Shown here: positions 22,110 to 34,322 of the stretch, one piece after another
Position numbering within the stretch: position 1 is the first letter of the stretch
Layout: each line of letters opens with the position of its first letter
Translations under genes and position numbers: made by a program
The notes under the pieces: generated by a model
Told to the model about the DNA's origin: nothing
Database searches by the model: none
What the model saw: only the letters and a program-made list of their open reading frames with translations
DNA from: Drosophila persimilis
Taxonomy: Eukaryota; Arthropoda; Insecta; Diptera; Drosophilidae
Direction of reading: 5' to 3'
DNA length: 64,000 nt
NCBI RefSeq assembly: GCF_003286085.1
Contig: NW_020825433.1
Location: forward strand, 27,390 to 91,389

Positions 22110-23013
22110 GAGTGCTTCAATTTTGAAACTGCTTGCCATCGATTTCCTAGCGTCTTTGGTAGCTGGGATGGCTCACTGTCAGCGTGTGCTGTTAACGGCT
22201 CTCCTATCAGGAAATGCCCTGGCGTTAATGCTGTTACGTCGTTTGGGTTGTCAGATATTGGTGTTAATGGTCGAGAGTTTAGTATCGCCTCTATTTCGAC
22301 TACAACCGTTTCTAACTCCTCTTAGGTTAAATTTGACGTCATCACATTTTTAAGAGGAGATGTTTGGCAGATTTTACTTCAGCTTCCCATAAACCGCCGA
22401 AGTGTGGTGCGCGAGGAGGTATAAATTTAAACTGTAGCCCTTTGTTGTTGCACTCTCGTACAATGTGTTCCTTTGCCTTTTCCGAGAATATGGCTTCTTC
22501 TAACTCTTGAAGTTTGTTCCTGGCTCCTACGAAATTCGTAGCATTGTCGCAATGGAGCAATTGACATTTTCCTCGACGAGAGATGAACCGCCGAAGTGCC
22601 GCTAAAAATGCTTCTGTGGTGAGATCACTGACCAGCTCTAGCTGTACTGCTTTAGTCGCGAAACAACAAAGTATAGCTATGTATGCTGTATTAGGCTTCT
22701 TTCCTCGAATTTTATAGTAGATTTTGAATGGTCCACAGTACTCAACACCAGAATTGAGGAATGGCCGTGCTTGGGTGACTCGAAGACTCTAGTAGTTTGG
22801 GCTTGGCTCTAGTGCATTTCACGCAGTTCTGCACAATACTTCTGGCCATGTTTTTCCTTTGAGTATCCAGTACTGTTGTCGTGATGTTGTCAGCAATGCC
22901 TGGGGGCCGCAATGCATGTTTTCCTTGTGTATCTTATCAAGGATCAACTTCACAATTGGATCGTTGTAGGGCAGGAGCATTGGGTGTTTGGCGTCAAATG
23001 AAATATTTGCCGC
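22110..23013 (-). pseudogene. BEL-A integrase, left part (host of BEL-B)
   Basis: BEL/Pao integrase on the minus strand. From right to left: the zinc region (DKIHKENMHCGPQALL, YWILKGK), Asp in LLHCDNATNFVGARN, Glu in HFGGLWEAEVKSAKHLL, then the C-terminal ILNSRPLTPISDNPND and LTPGHFLIGEPLT. There are frameshifts near 22830 and a stop near 22335. It continues across the BEL-B insertion into 56804, and is cut on the left by copia 3. It differs clearly from BEL-B in sequence, so it is another family or subfamily. Confidence 0.8.
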
Positions 23014-23377
23014 TGTTGTGAAATCCTCGATACGATATTTCAATGTTGAGCAGAAATGCTCTGGGGAATCTTTGCGTTTAATAATGTACTACACGATATA
23101 GACAATTCGAGATTTATTCATTTGGACTTCAATCAACTTAAACTTTAATCGTAATCGCGTATAGAGTACAATGTAATGGGTACTACGGATTTAAGCGCGG
23201 CCGGCTGCAACTGCTAATTGTCGTTGTGATTTCGTCGACACGCAAACGAAGACTCTTCTTTGTGATCGGAGACGAGGTTACGCCGCCCTAGCATGAAACG
23301 ACGCCGTTCTCCGAGTGGGCAGTCGCAGTTAAAGCGCTCCCACTCTCTTTGTAGTTTAACCCTTAGAAAACCGTCCA
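23014..23377 (-). repeat. 3' LTR of BEL-B array
   Basis: 364 bp, read on the plus strand as TGTTGTGAAATCC ... ACCGTCCA. It is near-identical to 56440-56803. The purine tract lies at 23378-23392 (minus GTATTGGGGGCGGCA). Confidence 0.85.
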
Positions 23378-23536
23378 TGCCGCCCCCAATACTGGGACCA
23401 GTATTAGAAACCAAAGGATGTCACATGTGAATGCTCTGTGAATAAATAAAGTGTTCGTTATGGTACATGTATGGTCGAATGGAGCTAGCAACGGTGGTAG
23501 GATTATTCTGAGGTCTGTGGCAACGGTAGTCGACAT
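23363..23536 (-). CDS. 57-codon ORF crossing the BEL-B purine tract into the LTR
   Basis: ATG at 23536 (inside the integrase end, another frame), stop at 23363 inside the LTR. It encodes a small hydrophobic-tailed peptide (DILWFLILVPVLGAAW). The matching region of unit II (31885-32043) is also open, with only small differences. The polypurine tract itself is read as VLGAAW. No homologue is recognised. It may be chance, because the two copies are duplicates. Confidence 0.3.
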   Translation of the reverse strand: MSTTVATDLRIILPPLLAPFDHTCTITNTLFIHRAFTCDILWFLILVPVLGAAWTVF

Positions 23537-26500
23537 AGTTTAGAGACCGATCGTTTGTATACGCCTGATGCTGTTTTAACAGTTGCGACTCTGACTAAAC
23601 TGTCAGCTCCAGGGTGAACTTCTATTATCCTTCCCAGTTTCCACTCGTTGGGTGGCAGTCGGTCATCCTTGACAATTGCTAGACCGCTGACTTGTAGATT
23701 GTCGGTTTCATGTCGCCACTTTGGACGGGCTTGAAGATGTGATAGCCAATCCGAACACCAACCCTTGCCAAAATTGCCGGATCATTTTCTGTCCTTCCAG
23801 AAATTGGACTGTGAGTGGAACATCCCTTGTTACATCCGGCGGAGCTAATAATGAATCTCCAATAAGAAAATGTGCCGGGGTGAGGACAGCTAGGTCCTCC
23901 GGCTCCGCGCTTAGTGGACATAATGGCCTGGAATTTAAACAATTTAGCACGGTAGCAAGTTGTTCGTAGGTCATTTTATATCCTGAAAAGGCTCGATAAA
24001 GATGTGTTTTGACAGACTTCACATTTGCCTCCCAAAGGCCTCCGAAATTAGGACTATGCGGTGGATTAAAATGCCATTGGACGTTTCGGGCCGCTAAAGC
24101 AGGTATTACAGTTGTGGGTAGCTTTCGTTTCAAATGTATTTGCCAGGTTTGAAGAGCCCGATCGGCACCAATGAAGTTCGTGCCGCAGTCGCTATTGACA
24201 GTAGCCCCGACGCGCGATGAAACGTTGTAGGGCCATGAGAAATGGTTCGGTGGTTAAGCCCGTGACCGCTTCAAGATGAATTGCCTGTGTAGCCAAACAG
24301 ATGAAAACTGCGATATACGCCTTGTAGTTTGTGTGTCCACGGAATCTGGATGCTTGAATTTCGAACGCGCCTGTATAGTCTCTATGTAGGGGAAGATCGG
24401 CCATCAATTGTGCTGCTGGTTTCGGTCGGTGACAGTTTGTTTTCCGTTGACTATCCAGAATTTGTGTCGAATAGTGGCCAGCGTTAATTCGGTGCCGCCG
24501 TGGAGTGCGAGACGGTGGGCATTACGCACGACGAGATCGGTAAAATGATGATGATTGGGAATGATCATTGGTTGTCGATGGCTTATTGGAAGGTGCCTTG
24601 CATTTCGCAGTCGACCTCTGACTCGTAGAATTTGTTGGTCATCTAGAAATGGGGATAATTGACACAGCTTGTGTGTGCCCGATAGTGCCTTGTTTCCCTT
24701 CAACCTCAATATTTCTGTCGCGTAGACCTCCTATTGAATGCTGCGAACGAGATGAATTAAAGCGTTGTCGAGCTCCTGCACACTCAGTGGTCCAGACAGT
24801 TTGTCCCCTTTGGCTTGAATGTTATGTATAAACCGTAGAACATATGCCATGACTGATATTAACCTGTCGTATGAGGACGAGTTTTGGATGAAGGCTTCTG
24901 GAGCCTCCGAGACTTGCACAGCATTTTGGAACAAAACTGATGATTTCTCCTCGATTATAGTCCTGTCGATGTCCTGACTAAGAACTCCGCTTGCCGGCCA
25001 TTGGCTTTCCGGCTGCTGTAGCCATGATGGTCCAGACCACCATAATGGATGTACTGCTAACTCTTGTCGTGTTAAGCCACGAGTTGCGCAGTCCGCTGGG
25101 TTTACCGCAGTAGGTACATGTCTCCACTGAGTTGATGTACTATGCTCTAAAATCTGTCCAACGCGATTTGACACAAAGGTTTGCCATCGGTGGGGATCTC
25201 CATTTATCCAAAACAAAACGATAGTAGCATCTGACCAATAGAAGGTTGACATAGGTGGTGCGAAGTTGGTCCCGGATCCATTTTGCCAGTTTAACTGCCA
25301 GCAGCGCACCCGAAAGTTCGACTCGTGGAATTGTGATCGGTTTCGTGGGTGTGACTCGACTGCGTGCAGCTAGCAAATGAGTTTGAATCATTCCGTTTGG
25401 TAGCTCTGCACGAATATATGCACATGCTGCATACGCCAGTGATGATCCATCGCAGAAAACATGTAGCTGTACTGACGCAAGCTCGTGGATGTTGAAGCGC
25501 AGCCATCGTGGTACTTGAATTTGCTCGACATATGGCAAGTTCTGTATGAATCCCTGCCATCTATCAAGCAGTTCGGTTGGCAGCGGTTCATCCCAGTCCA
25601 GTTGTGCTAGGCTGCCATCGTTGCGTTTGATGCGGGCCATCCATGAGTCCTTGAGTATCGCCTTCGCGATCACAGGGCGTGATGAAACCTAATGGGTCGT
25701 ACAGTCGGGCGACTGTGGAAAGTAAAGAACGTTTAGTATGTGCGTGACTGATTTCAAAATTTATCTTGAACCCAAAATAGTCTTGATGTGGATGCCAATA
25801 GAGGCCTAAGGTTTTAACGGGATCTTGGTACTCAAAATCTAATAATGTCTTATGAGATAAATGGTCTGGAGGTATGTCTTGTAGCAGAGGAGCGTCATTC
25901 GCAGACCACTTTCGAAGTTCCATTCCTGCTGATCGTAAGGCTCCGATCAATTGATTTTTAATTTCTAATGCTCCTTCGCGAGTGGAAGCTCCGCTTTGTA
26001 CGTCATCAACGTATATTTCGTGTCGAAGGACCCTTTCCGCGAGTGGGTATCGGTCGCGTTCATCCTGCGCCAGTTGATGTATGACGCGAATGGCTGTGTA
26101 AGGAGCTGAAGCGGTTCCAAACGTAACTGTGTTGAGATAATACTCAGCTACTTGGTTGTGTTCGTCATGCCAAAAGATGCGTTGATATTGCGAATCCTCT
26201 GCATTCATGTCAATGCATCTATACATCTTCTGAATGTCGGCAGCAAAAACAAAACGATGGAAACGCCAACTCAGGACCACGCCGGCTAGATCGTTTTGGA
26301 GCGCTGGTCCGGTGCATAGGACGTCATTGAGCGATTTTCCGTTTGACGTTTTACAGGAGGCGTCATATACTACTCTAACCTTAGTAGTGACACTTTCCTC
26401 TTTGAATACTGCGTGATGAGGCAAGGTGCAACATGTGGACTCGATTCCATTCTCCTTGCTAATGATGCAATGGTTGTTACTTTGGTCACCTGGCCTAGTT

Positions 26501-27645
26501 GAAAGTACTCATTCATGACTTCCGAATATTTGGCTTGCAGCTCCGGCTGCCTTTGGAATCTTCGTTGAAGCATTTGGAATCGATTAATCGCGATTTGACG
26601 TGATTTGCCTAGCACCTGCGAAGGGTCAAACAAACGCTTAAGTGGTAACCGTACCAAATACTTGCCGTTTCGTTGACGGATGTGAGTTCGTTTAAAATGC
26701 TCCTCGCACCATCGCTCTTCTGGTGTGAGCTATTTGCAGAACCGAGATGCTCCATTTCGAAGAATTTCTGGACGAGATTCTCGAGCCTGTTGTGGTGATA
26801 TCTAATAGTGACAGCGTGTGCGCGTGTGGAAGTGGCTCGACCAAAGACTATCCAGCCAAGCTGGGTGTGCTGTGCAATTGATTGGTTCTCGTTTCCTCTG
26901 CGGATATCTGAAAGCAGGATCTGTGGGATTACGTCCGCTCCCAGCAGAAGATCAATCCGTTGTGATTTGTAGACCCTGGCATCGGCGAGTTCTATTCCGT
27001 TGAAATAAGGACATTGCTGCAATTTGATGTATTTTGAAGGTAATTGCGATGTAAGCGTTTTAAGTATAAACGCAGTATCAATGGTAGTACAAAACTGCGA
27101 AGTACAAGAACTTAATGACAATTCTGTAGTGTAGGTACACCTGTTCTTGGAGGTGGTCCCAACTCCTGCAATTTCTGCCGAAATTGGATGCCGCTTGAGG
27201 TTGAGAGCCTGCACTGTGTGCTCTGTAATGAGGGTTCCTTCCGAGCCTGAATCCAATAACGCACGTACCACAGCTGATTGGCCAGTGTGGGGGTTGTGGG
27301 TTGTGACCAGGGCAGTGGCCAGAAGGACAGTGCTGGGTTCGTGATGCGTTGCCGTAGCGGAGCCTAGTTGCGCAGAGTGTGTTCTCACAGACGAGTCGGT
27401 CGCTGCAGACTGTGGATGCTTTCCTTGCAAAGCAGTCCTTGGCCAAAGGTCCGGGCAATGCCGAAGATTGTGACTGTCGCTACAGTGAGGGCAGCGAGTG
27501 TGTTCGGCAACCGCAGTCTTGGCGTGGAAACTGTTGCCCTTGTATGTTACGTTGCCAACAGACTTCTTCGGGTGCCTTTGATTGACAGGCTGCGGCACAG
27601 GTGTCCGCGTCGTGGAGTGGCCTCGATTTTCGAACACATCGATGC
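23503..27645 (-). pseudogene. BEL-B unit IV: gag end, protease, RT, RNase H, integrase, all in pieces
   Basis: Minus strand from the middle of gag to the integrase stop. Protease VRALLDSGSEGTLITEH near 27240, RT with FAADIQKMYRCI and EIYVDDVQSG near 26010, RNase H-like VFCDGSSLAYAA near 25460, and integrase with HRLALHGGTELTLA and FGGLWEANVKS. Frame breaks lie before RT (about 26740 and 26430), after LYDPLGFITPC (about 25670) and near 25260. Deletions remove part of the gag knuckle region (about 27420), 37 bp of the integrase zinc region (about 24433), 13 bp near 23945 and 7 bp near 24195. Most breaks are shared with other units. Confidence 0.85.
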
Positions 27646-30600
27646 CGTGACCGTGACCGTGACACCGTGACCGCTTCAAGATGAATTGCCTGTGTAGCCA
27701 AACAGATGAAAACTGCGATATACGCCTTGTAGTTTGTGTGTCCACGGAATCTGGATGCTTGAATTTCGAACGCGCCTGTATAGTCTCTATGTAGGGGAAG
27801 ATCGGCCATCAATTGTGCTGCTGGTTTCGGTCGGTGACAGTTTGTTTTCCGTTGACTATCCAGAATTTGTGTCGAATAGTGGCCAGCGTTAATTCGGTGC
27901 CGCCGTGGAGTGCGAGACGGTGGGCATTACGCACGACGAGATCGGTAAAATGATGATGATTGGGAATGATCATTGGTTGTCGATGGCTTATTGGAAGGTG
28001 CCTTGCATTTCGCAGTCGACCTCTGACTCGTAGAATTTGTTGGTCATCTAGAAATGGGGATAATTGACACAGCTTGTGTGTGCCCGATAGTGCCTTGTTT
28101 CCCTTCAACCTCAATATTTCTGTCGCGTAGACCTCCTATTGAATGCTGCGAACGAGATGAATTAAAGCGTTGTCGAGCTCCTGCACACTCAGTGGTCCAG
28201 ACAGTTTGTCCCCTTTGGCTTGAATGTTATGTATAAACCGTAGAACATATGCCATGACTGATATTAACCTGTCGTATGAGGACGAGTTTTGGATGAAGGC
28301 TTCTGGAGCCTCCGAGACTTGCACAGCATTTTGGAACAAAACTGATGATTTCTCCTCGATTATAGTCCTGTCGATGTCCTGACTGGGAACTCCGCTTGCC
28401 GGCCATTGGCTTTCCGGCTGCTGTAGCCATGATGGTCCAGACCACCATAATGGATGTACTGCTAACTCTTGTCGTGTTAAGCCACGAGTTGCGCAGTCCG
28501 CTGGGTTTACCGCAGTAGGTACATGTCTCCACTGAGTTGATGTACTATGCTCTAAAATCTGTCCAACGCGATTTGACACAAAGGTTTGCCATCGGTGGGG
28601 ATCTCCATTTATCCAAAACAAAACGATAGTAGCATCTGACCAATAGAAGGTTGACATAGGTGGTGCGAAGTTGGTCCCGGATCCATTTTGCCAGTTTAAC
28701 TGCCAGCAGCGCACCCGAAAGTTCGACTCGTGGAATTGTGATCGGTTTCGTGGGTGTGACTCGACTGCGTGCAGCTAGCAAATGAGTTTGAATCATTCCG
28801 TTTGGTAGCTCTGCACGAATATATGCACATGCTGCATACGCCAGTGATGATCCATCGCAGAAAACATGTAGCTGTACTGACGCAAGCTCGTGGATGTTGA
28901 AGCGCAGCCATCGTGGTACTTGAATTTGCTCGACATATGGCAAGTTCTGTATGAATCCCTGCCATCTATCAAGCAGTTCGGTTGGCAGCGGTTCATCCCA
29001 GTCCAGTTGTGCTAGGCTGCCATCGTTGCGTTTGATGCGGGCCATCCATGAGTCCTTGAGTATCGCCTTCGCGATCACAGGGCGTGATGAAACCTAATGG
29101 GTCGTACAGTCGGGCGACTGTGGAAAGTAAAGAACGTTTAGTATGTGCGTGACTGATTTCAAAATTTATCTTGAACCCAAAATAGTCTTGATGTGGATGC
29201 CAATAGAGGCCTAAGGTTTTAACGGGATCTTGGTACTCAAAATCTAATAATGTCTTATGAGATAAATGGTCTGGAGGTATGTCTTGTAGCAGAGGAGCGT
29301 CATTCGCAGACCACTTTCGAAGTTCCATTCCTGCTGATCGTAAGGCTCCGATCAATTGATTTTTAATTTCTAATGCTCCTTCGCGAGTGGAAGCTCCGCT
29401 TTGTACGTCATCAACGTTTATTTCGTGTCGAAGGACCCTTTCCGCGAGTGGGTATCGGTCGCTTTCATCCTGCGCCAGTTGATGTATGACGCGAATGGCT
29501 GTGTAAGGAGCTGAAGCGGTTCCAAACGTAACTGTGTTGAGATAATACTCAGCTACTTGGTTGTGTTCGTCATGCCAAAAGATGCGTTGATATTGCGAAT
29601 CCTCTGCATTCATGTCAATGCATCTATACATCTTCTGAATGTCGGCAGCAAAAACAAAACGATGGAAACGCCAACTCAGGACCACGCCGGCTAGATCGTT
29701 TTGGAGCGCTGGTCCGGTGCATAGGACGTCATTGAGCGATTTTCCGTTTGACGTTTTACAGGAGGCGTCATATACTACTCTAACCTTAGTAGTGACACTT
29801 TCCTCTTTGAATACTGCGTGATGAGGCAAGGTGCAACATGTGGACTCGATTCCATTCTCCTTGCTAATGATGCAATGGTTGTTACTTTGGTCACCTGGCC
29901 TAGTTGAAAGTACTCATTCATGACTTCCGAATATTTGGCTTGCAGCTCCGGCTGCCTTTGGAATCTTCGTTGAAGCATTTGGAATCGATTAATCGCGATT
30001 TGACGTGATTTGCCTAGCACCTGCGAAGGGTCAAACAAACGCTTAAGTGGTAACCGTACCAAATACTTGCCGTTTCGTTGACGGATGTGAGTTCGTTTAA
30101 AATGCTCCTCGCACCATCGCTCTTCTGGTGTGAGCTATTTGCAGAACCGAGATGCTCCATTTCGAAGAATTTCTGGACGAGATTCTCGAGCCTGTTGTGG
30201 TGATATCTAATAGTGACAGCGTGTGCGCGTGTGGAAGTGGCTCGACCAAAGACTATCCAGCCAAGCTGGGTGTGCTGTGCAATTGGTTGGTTCTCGTTTC
30301 CTCTGCGGATATCTGAAAGCAGGATCTGTGGGATTACGTCCGCTCCCAGCAGAAGATCAATCCGTTGTGATTTGTAGACCCTGGCATCGGCGAGTTCTGT
30401 TCCGTTGAAATAAGGACATTGCTGCAATTTGATGTATTTTGAAGGTAATTGCGATGTAAGCGTTTTAAGTATAAACGCAGTATCAATGGTAGTACAAAAC
30501 TGCGAAGTACAAGAACTTAATGACAATTCTGTAGTGTAGGTACACCTGTTCTTGGAGGGGGTCCCAACTCCTGCAATTTCTGCCGAAATTGGATGCCGCT

Positions 30601-31051
30601 TGAGGTTGAGAGCCTGCACTGTGTGCTCTGTAATGAGGGTTCCTTCCGAGCCTGAATCCAATAACGCACGTACCACAGCTGATTGGCCAGTGTGGGGGTT
30701 GTGGGTTGTGACCAGGGCAGTGGCCAGAAGGACAGTGCTGGGTTCGTGATGCGTTGCCGTAGCGGAGCCTAGTTGCGCAGAGTGTGTTCTCACAGACGAG
30801 TCGGTCGCTGCAGACTGTGGATGCTTTCCTTGCAAAGCAGTCCTTGGACAAAAGGTCCGGGCAATGCCGAAGATTGTGACTGTCGCTACAGTGAGGGCAG
30901 CGAGTGTGTTCGGCAACCGCAGTCTTGGCGTGGAAACTGTTGCCCTTGTATGTTACGTTGCCAACTGACTTCTTCGGGTGCCTTTGATTGACAGGCTGCG
31001 GCACAGGTGTCCGCGTCGTGGAGTGGCCTCGATTTTCGAACACATCGATGC
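24262..31051 (-). repeat. Direct duplication, 3405-bp spacing, within BEL-B
   Basis: 24262-27645 and 27667-31051 align with a constant offset of 3405 (3406 after a one-base difference near 27441/30847). They share the same private deletions, and only about ten substitutions were noticed by eye. It is therefore a recent segmental duplication of an already damaged unit. Unit III has Asn in place of the RT Tyr (NVDD, near 29418). Confidence 0.85.
27646..27666. other. Duplication junction with short repeat filler
   Basis: Between gag of unit IV and integrase of unit III lies CGTGACCGTGACCGTGACA. This 6-bp unit (CCGTGA), repeated three times, resembles the CCGTGACC at the start of the following integrase sequence. 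It looks like slippage or templated filler at a break. Confidence 0.7.
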
Positions 31052-31877
31052 TGACGAGACGGTCGTTGAGAAATGATTGTAGCTGAGAAAATGTGGCAAG
31101 TTCGGCAGAGCTACCGAGATGGAGCTCCCAAGCTTGCAGTGTCGTGCTTGACAGTCTGGAAGTGAGATGATGAGCCATCCAATGCTGAACATCTAGATTC
31201 TTGAAAGCATTGAGACAAACCGTCGCAACATTAAGCATATGTTTTATATCAGCAGACTGCTCCTTTGTCAACTGTGGCAAGTCATACAAACCGTTCATAT
31301 GGTACATAAGCTGCAGCCGTTTGTTGTCGTATCGCTTGAGGACGAGACTCCAAGCTGTTGCATAGTTAGTTCTCGCAAGCGCCATCTGCTGAATGTCCTC
31401 GTCGCGATCCGAGGGAAGAGCTTGCTTCAGGAAATGAAACCTTTGGACGTCGGACAGTTTCTGGTTGTTATGGATGATTTAAACAAATGCATCGTGAAAT
31501 GCCGGCCAATCCACAAACTTGCCTGTAAATGTCGGTACAGGTAGCTTGGGCAATTGCACTGATGATACAGATGGATTTGCTGGCTCTGGATTCTGCTGTA
31601 CCGGTGGTGCTCTTGGACATACATTTTCGTAGGCCTCTGATATGATGCTGAATGCCGTTGTATAGTCTTCATCAAAGCGAAAGGCCACTTCGCTGGACAC
31701 ATAACTATGCGTACTTGGACATCGAAGTATTAATCAACGTTGATGATTTTGCTCAAATTCACCTAAGAACCGTTGCAAAGTTTGTAAGCGCGTTTGAAAA
31801 TAAGCTTTTGTTTTCCGATCTGCGCCATCCTTTCTGAAATTACGCACCGTTTGATTAACCCTCGCAATGAGATTTGT
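27667..31877 (-). pseudogene. BEL-B unit III: gag, protease, RT, RNase H and partial integrase
   Basis: Minus strand. The gag N-terminal part (31852 downward) contains PKLPVPTFTGKFVDWPAFHD and a TAA in frame near 31480. The middle part has the knuckle CPHCSDSHNLRHC, with a deletion after FARKA. Protease, RT and RNase H follow as in unit IV and with the same frameshifts. The RT box is NVDDVQSG instead of YVDD. The integrase ends abruptly at 27667 in the catalytic core. The right border joins a 7-bp LTR remnant, so leader and LTR are lost. Confidence 0.85.
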
Positions 31878-31884
31878 CCGTCCA
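31878..31884 (-). repeat. 7-bp LTR remnant between BEL-B units II and III
   Basis: CCGTCCA is the LTR terminus and is followed by TGCCGCCCCCAATAC, the purine-tract side seen beside the intact LTR at 23377. On the other side lies gag leader sequence. This marks a former shared LTR that was almost wholly deleted. Confidence 0.65.
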
Positions 31885-33597
31885 TGCCGCCCCCAATACT
31901 GGGACCAGTATTAGAAACCAAAGGATGTCCCATGTGAATGCTCTGTGAATAAATAAAGTGTTCGTTATGGTACATGTATGGTCGAATGGAGCTAGCAACG
32001 GTGGTAGGATTATTCTGAGGTCTGTGGCAACGGTAGCCGACATAGTTTAGAGACCGATCGTTTGTATACGCCTGATGCTGTTTTAACAGTTGCGACTCTG
32101 ACTAAACTGTCAGCTCCAGGGTGAACTTCTATTATCCTTCCCAGTTTCCACTCGTTGGGTGGCAGTCGGTCATCCTTGACAATTGCTAGACCGCTGACTT
32201 GTAGATTTTCGGTTTCATGTCGCCACTTTGGACGGGCTTGAAGATGTGATAGCCAATCCGAACTCCAACGCTTCCAAAATTGCCGGATCATTTTCTGTCC
32301 TTCCAGAAATTGGACTGTGAGTGGAACATCCCTTGTTACATCCGGCGGAGCTAATAATGAATCTCCAATAAGAAGATGTGCCGGGGTGAGGACAGCTAGG
32401 TCCTCCGGCTCCGCGCTTAGTGGACATAATGGCCTGGAATTTAAACAGGCTTCAATTTATGTTAGCACGGTAGCAAGTTGTTCGTAGGTCATTTTATATC
32501 CTGAAAAGGCTCGATAAAGATGTGTTTTGACAGACTTCACATTTGCCTCCCAAAGGCCTCCGAAATTAGGACTATGCGGTGGATTAAAATGCCATTGGAC
32601 GTTTCGGGCCGCTAAAGCAGGTATTACAGTTGTGGGTAGCTCTCGTTTCAAATGTATTTGCCAGGTTTGAAGAGCCCGGTCGGCACCAATGAAGTTCGTG
32701 CCGCAGTCGCTATACATGTGTTGACAGTAGCCCCGACGCGCGATGAAACGTTGTAGGGCCATGAGAAAGTGTTCGGTGGTTAAGCCCGTGACCGCTTCAA
32801 GATGAATTGCCTGTGTAGCCAAACAGATGAAAACTGCGATATACGCCTTGTAGTTTGTGTGTCCACGGAATCTGGATGCTTGAATTTCGAACGCGCCTGT
32901 ATAGTCTCTATGTAGGGGAAGATCGGCCATCAATTGTGCTGCTGGTTTCGGTCGGTGACGAAAACATCGGACGCATTGTCGAAGAATGCGTTTGACAGTT
33001 TGTTTTCCGTTGACTATCCAGAATTTGTGTCGAATAGTGGCCAGCGTTAATTCGGTGCCGCCGTGGAGTGCGAGACGGTGGGCATTACGCACGACGAGAT
33101 CGGTAAAATGATGATGATTGGGAATGATCATTGGTTGTCGATGGCTTATTGGAAGGTGCCTTGCATTTCGCAGTCGACCTCTGACTCGTAGAATTTGTTG
33201 GTCATCTAGAAATGGGGATAATTGACACAGCTTGTGTGTGCCCGATAGTGCCTTGTTTCCCTTCAACCTCAATATTTCTGTCGCGTAGACCTCCTATTGA
33301 ATGCTGCGAACGAGATGCACACTCAGTGGTCCAGACAGTTTGTCCCCTTTGGCTTGAATGTTATGTATAAACCGTAGAACATATGCCATGACTGATATTA
33401 ACCTGTCGTATTAGGACGAGTTTTGGATGAAGGCTTCTGGAGCCTCCGAGACTTGCACAGCATTTTGGAACAAAACTGATGATTTCTCCTCGATTATAGT
33501 CCTGTCGATGTCCAGACCACCATAATGGATGCACTGCTATCTCTTGTGGTGTTAAGCCACGAGTTGCGCAGTCCGCTGGGTTTACCGCAGTAGGTAC
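31885..33597 (-). pseudogene. BEL-B unit II: integrase (left of the 412-like insertion)
   Basis: Minus strand. This is the most complete integrase of the array: zinc region HRLALHGGTELTLA with RQCVRCFRHRPKP, catalytic Asp in VFICLATQAIHLEAV, Asp in YSDCGTNFIGADRAL, Glu in PNFGGLWEANVKSVKTH, then the C-terminal domain with IRQFWKRWSSDWLSHLQ and a stop at about 32010. An ORF of 271 codons (33272-32457) is open. There are deletions near 33316 (about 22 bp) and 33513 (about 70 bp), a stop near 33413, and a frame break near 32455. The right edge is the 412-like LTR, with GTAC duplicated. Confidence 0.85.
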
Positions 33598-34076
33598 TGT
33601 AAAATGAAATGTTCAAATCCTTTTTGTTGGATCGTTGGGGCTCAACCCTCCGATCTGTTTTATTGTGATTTCTCTTCTGTATTTTACAATTGTGGTTTGG
33701 GCTTTTGTAAGCCCAAAGCCGCGGAGCTGCGCTGCCAGTGACGCCGGCAGCGGAGCGGCAGAACTATGTGTTCTTATCTCTTATATGTTAATATGTATAT
33801 GCTCAGCGCTGTTGGCAGCGAGAGCGCGAGGGAAGATATATGTGTGTATGCATGTATATTAGTGCCGTCAAGTCATGGGAACATGCTGACGCTGCACTTG
33901 GGTCGCTCGAGGCATTCTTGAGTGAATCGTAATACGATCACCCAGAATGTCTGGGACTTTATTGTTACGTAAACACTGAAACAAAGTGTTACAGTGTGTA
34001 TTCTTTAAGTACCGTCGGTACAGTGGGTATTCGAAATAATGAATACTTTACTTTACTTTAATATGAGCATACTACA
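33598..34076 (-). repeat. 3' LTR of 412-like element
   Basis: 479 bp, plus-strand TGTAAAATGAAATG ... GAGCATACTACA. The purine tract is at 34077-34090 (minus CAAAAGGAGGGAGA). Confidence 0.9.
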
Positions 34077-34322
34077 TCTCCCTCCTTTTGAAAAATAACG
34101 TAATATAATGAAGTTATTTTATTTTTAGCTTTTACTATATATGTATACGAGTTATGTATTCTTAAAAAGACAATTTATATATATATTTTTTTTCTTTTTT
34201 AGTCAATTATTAGAATATTGAATTTTAATTAATATTGATAAAATTTAAAAGTTATTTGAATATAAATGCGGAATAGTATATTTTTATGGTTTATATTTAT
34301 GTATGGCCATACTAAAAAATTA

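Noticed and set aside
26370-30062. Several plus-strand ORFs of 60-100 codons in BEL-B (26234, 27147, 30552 and others)
   Set aside because: Antisense of BEL RT and protease, repeated only because units are duplicated.
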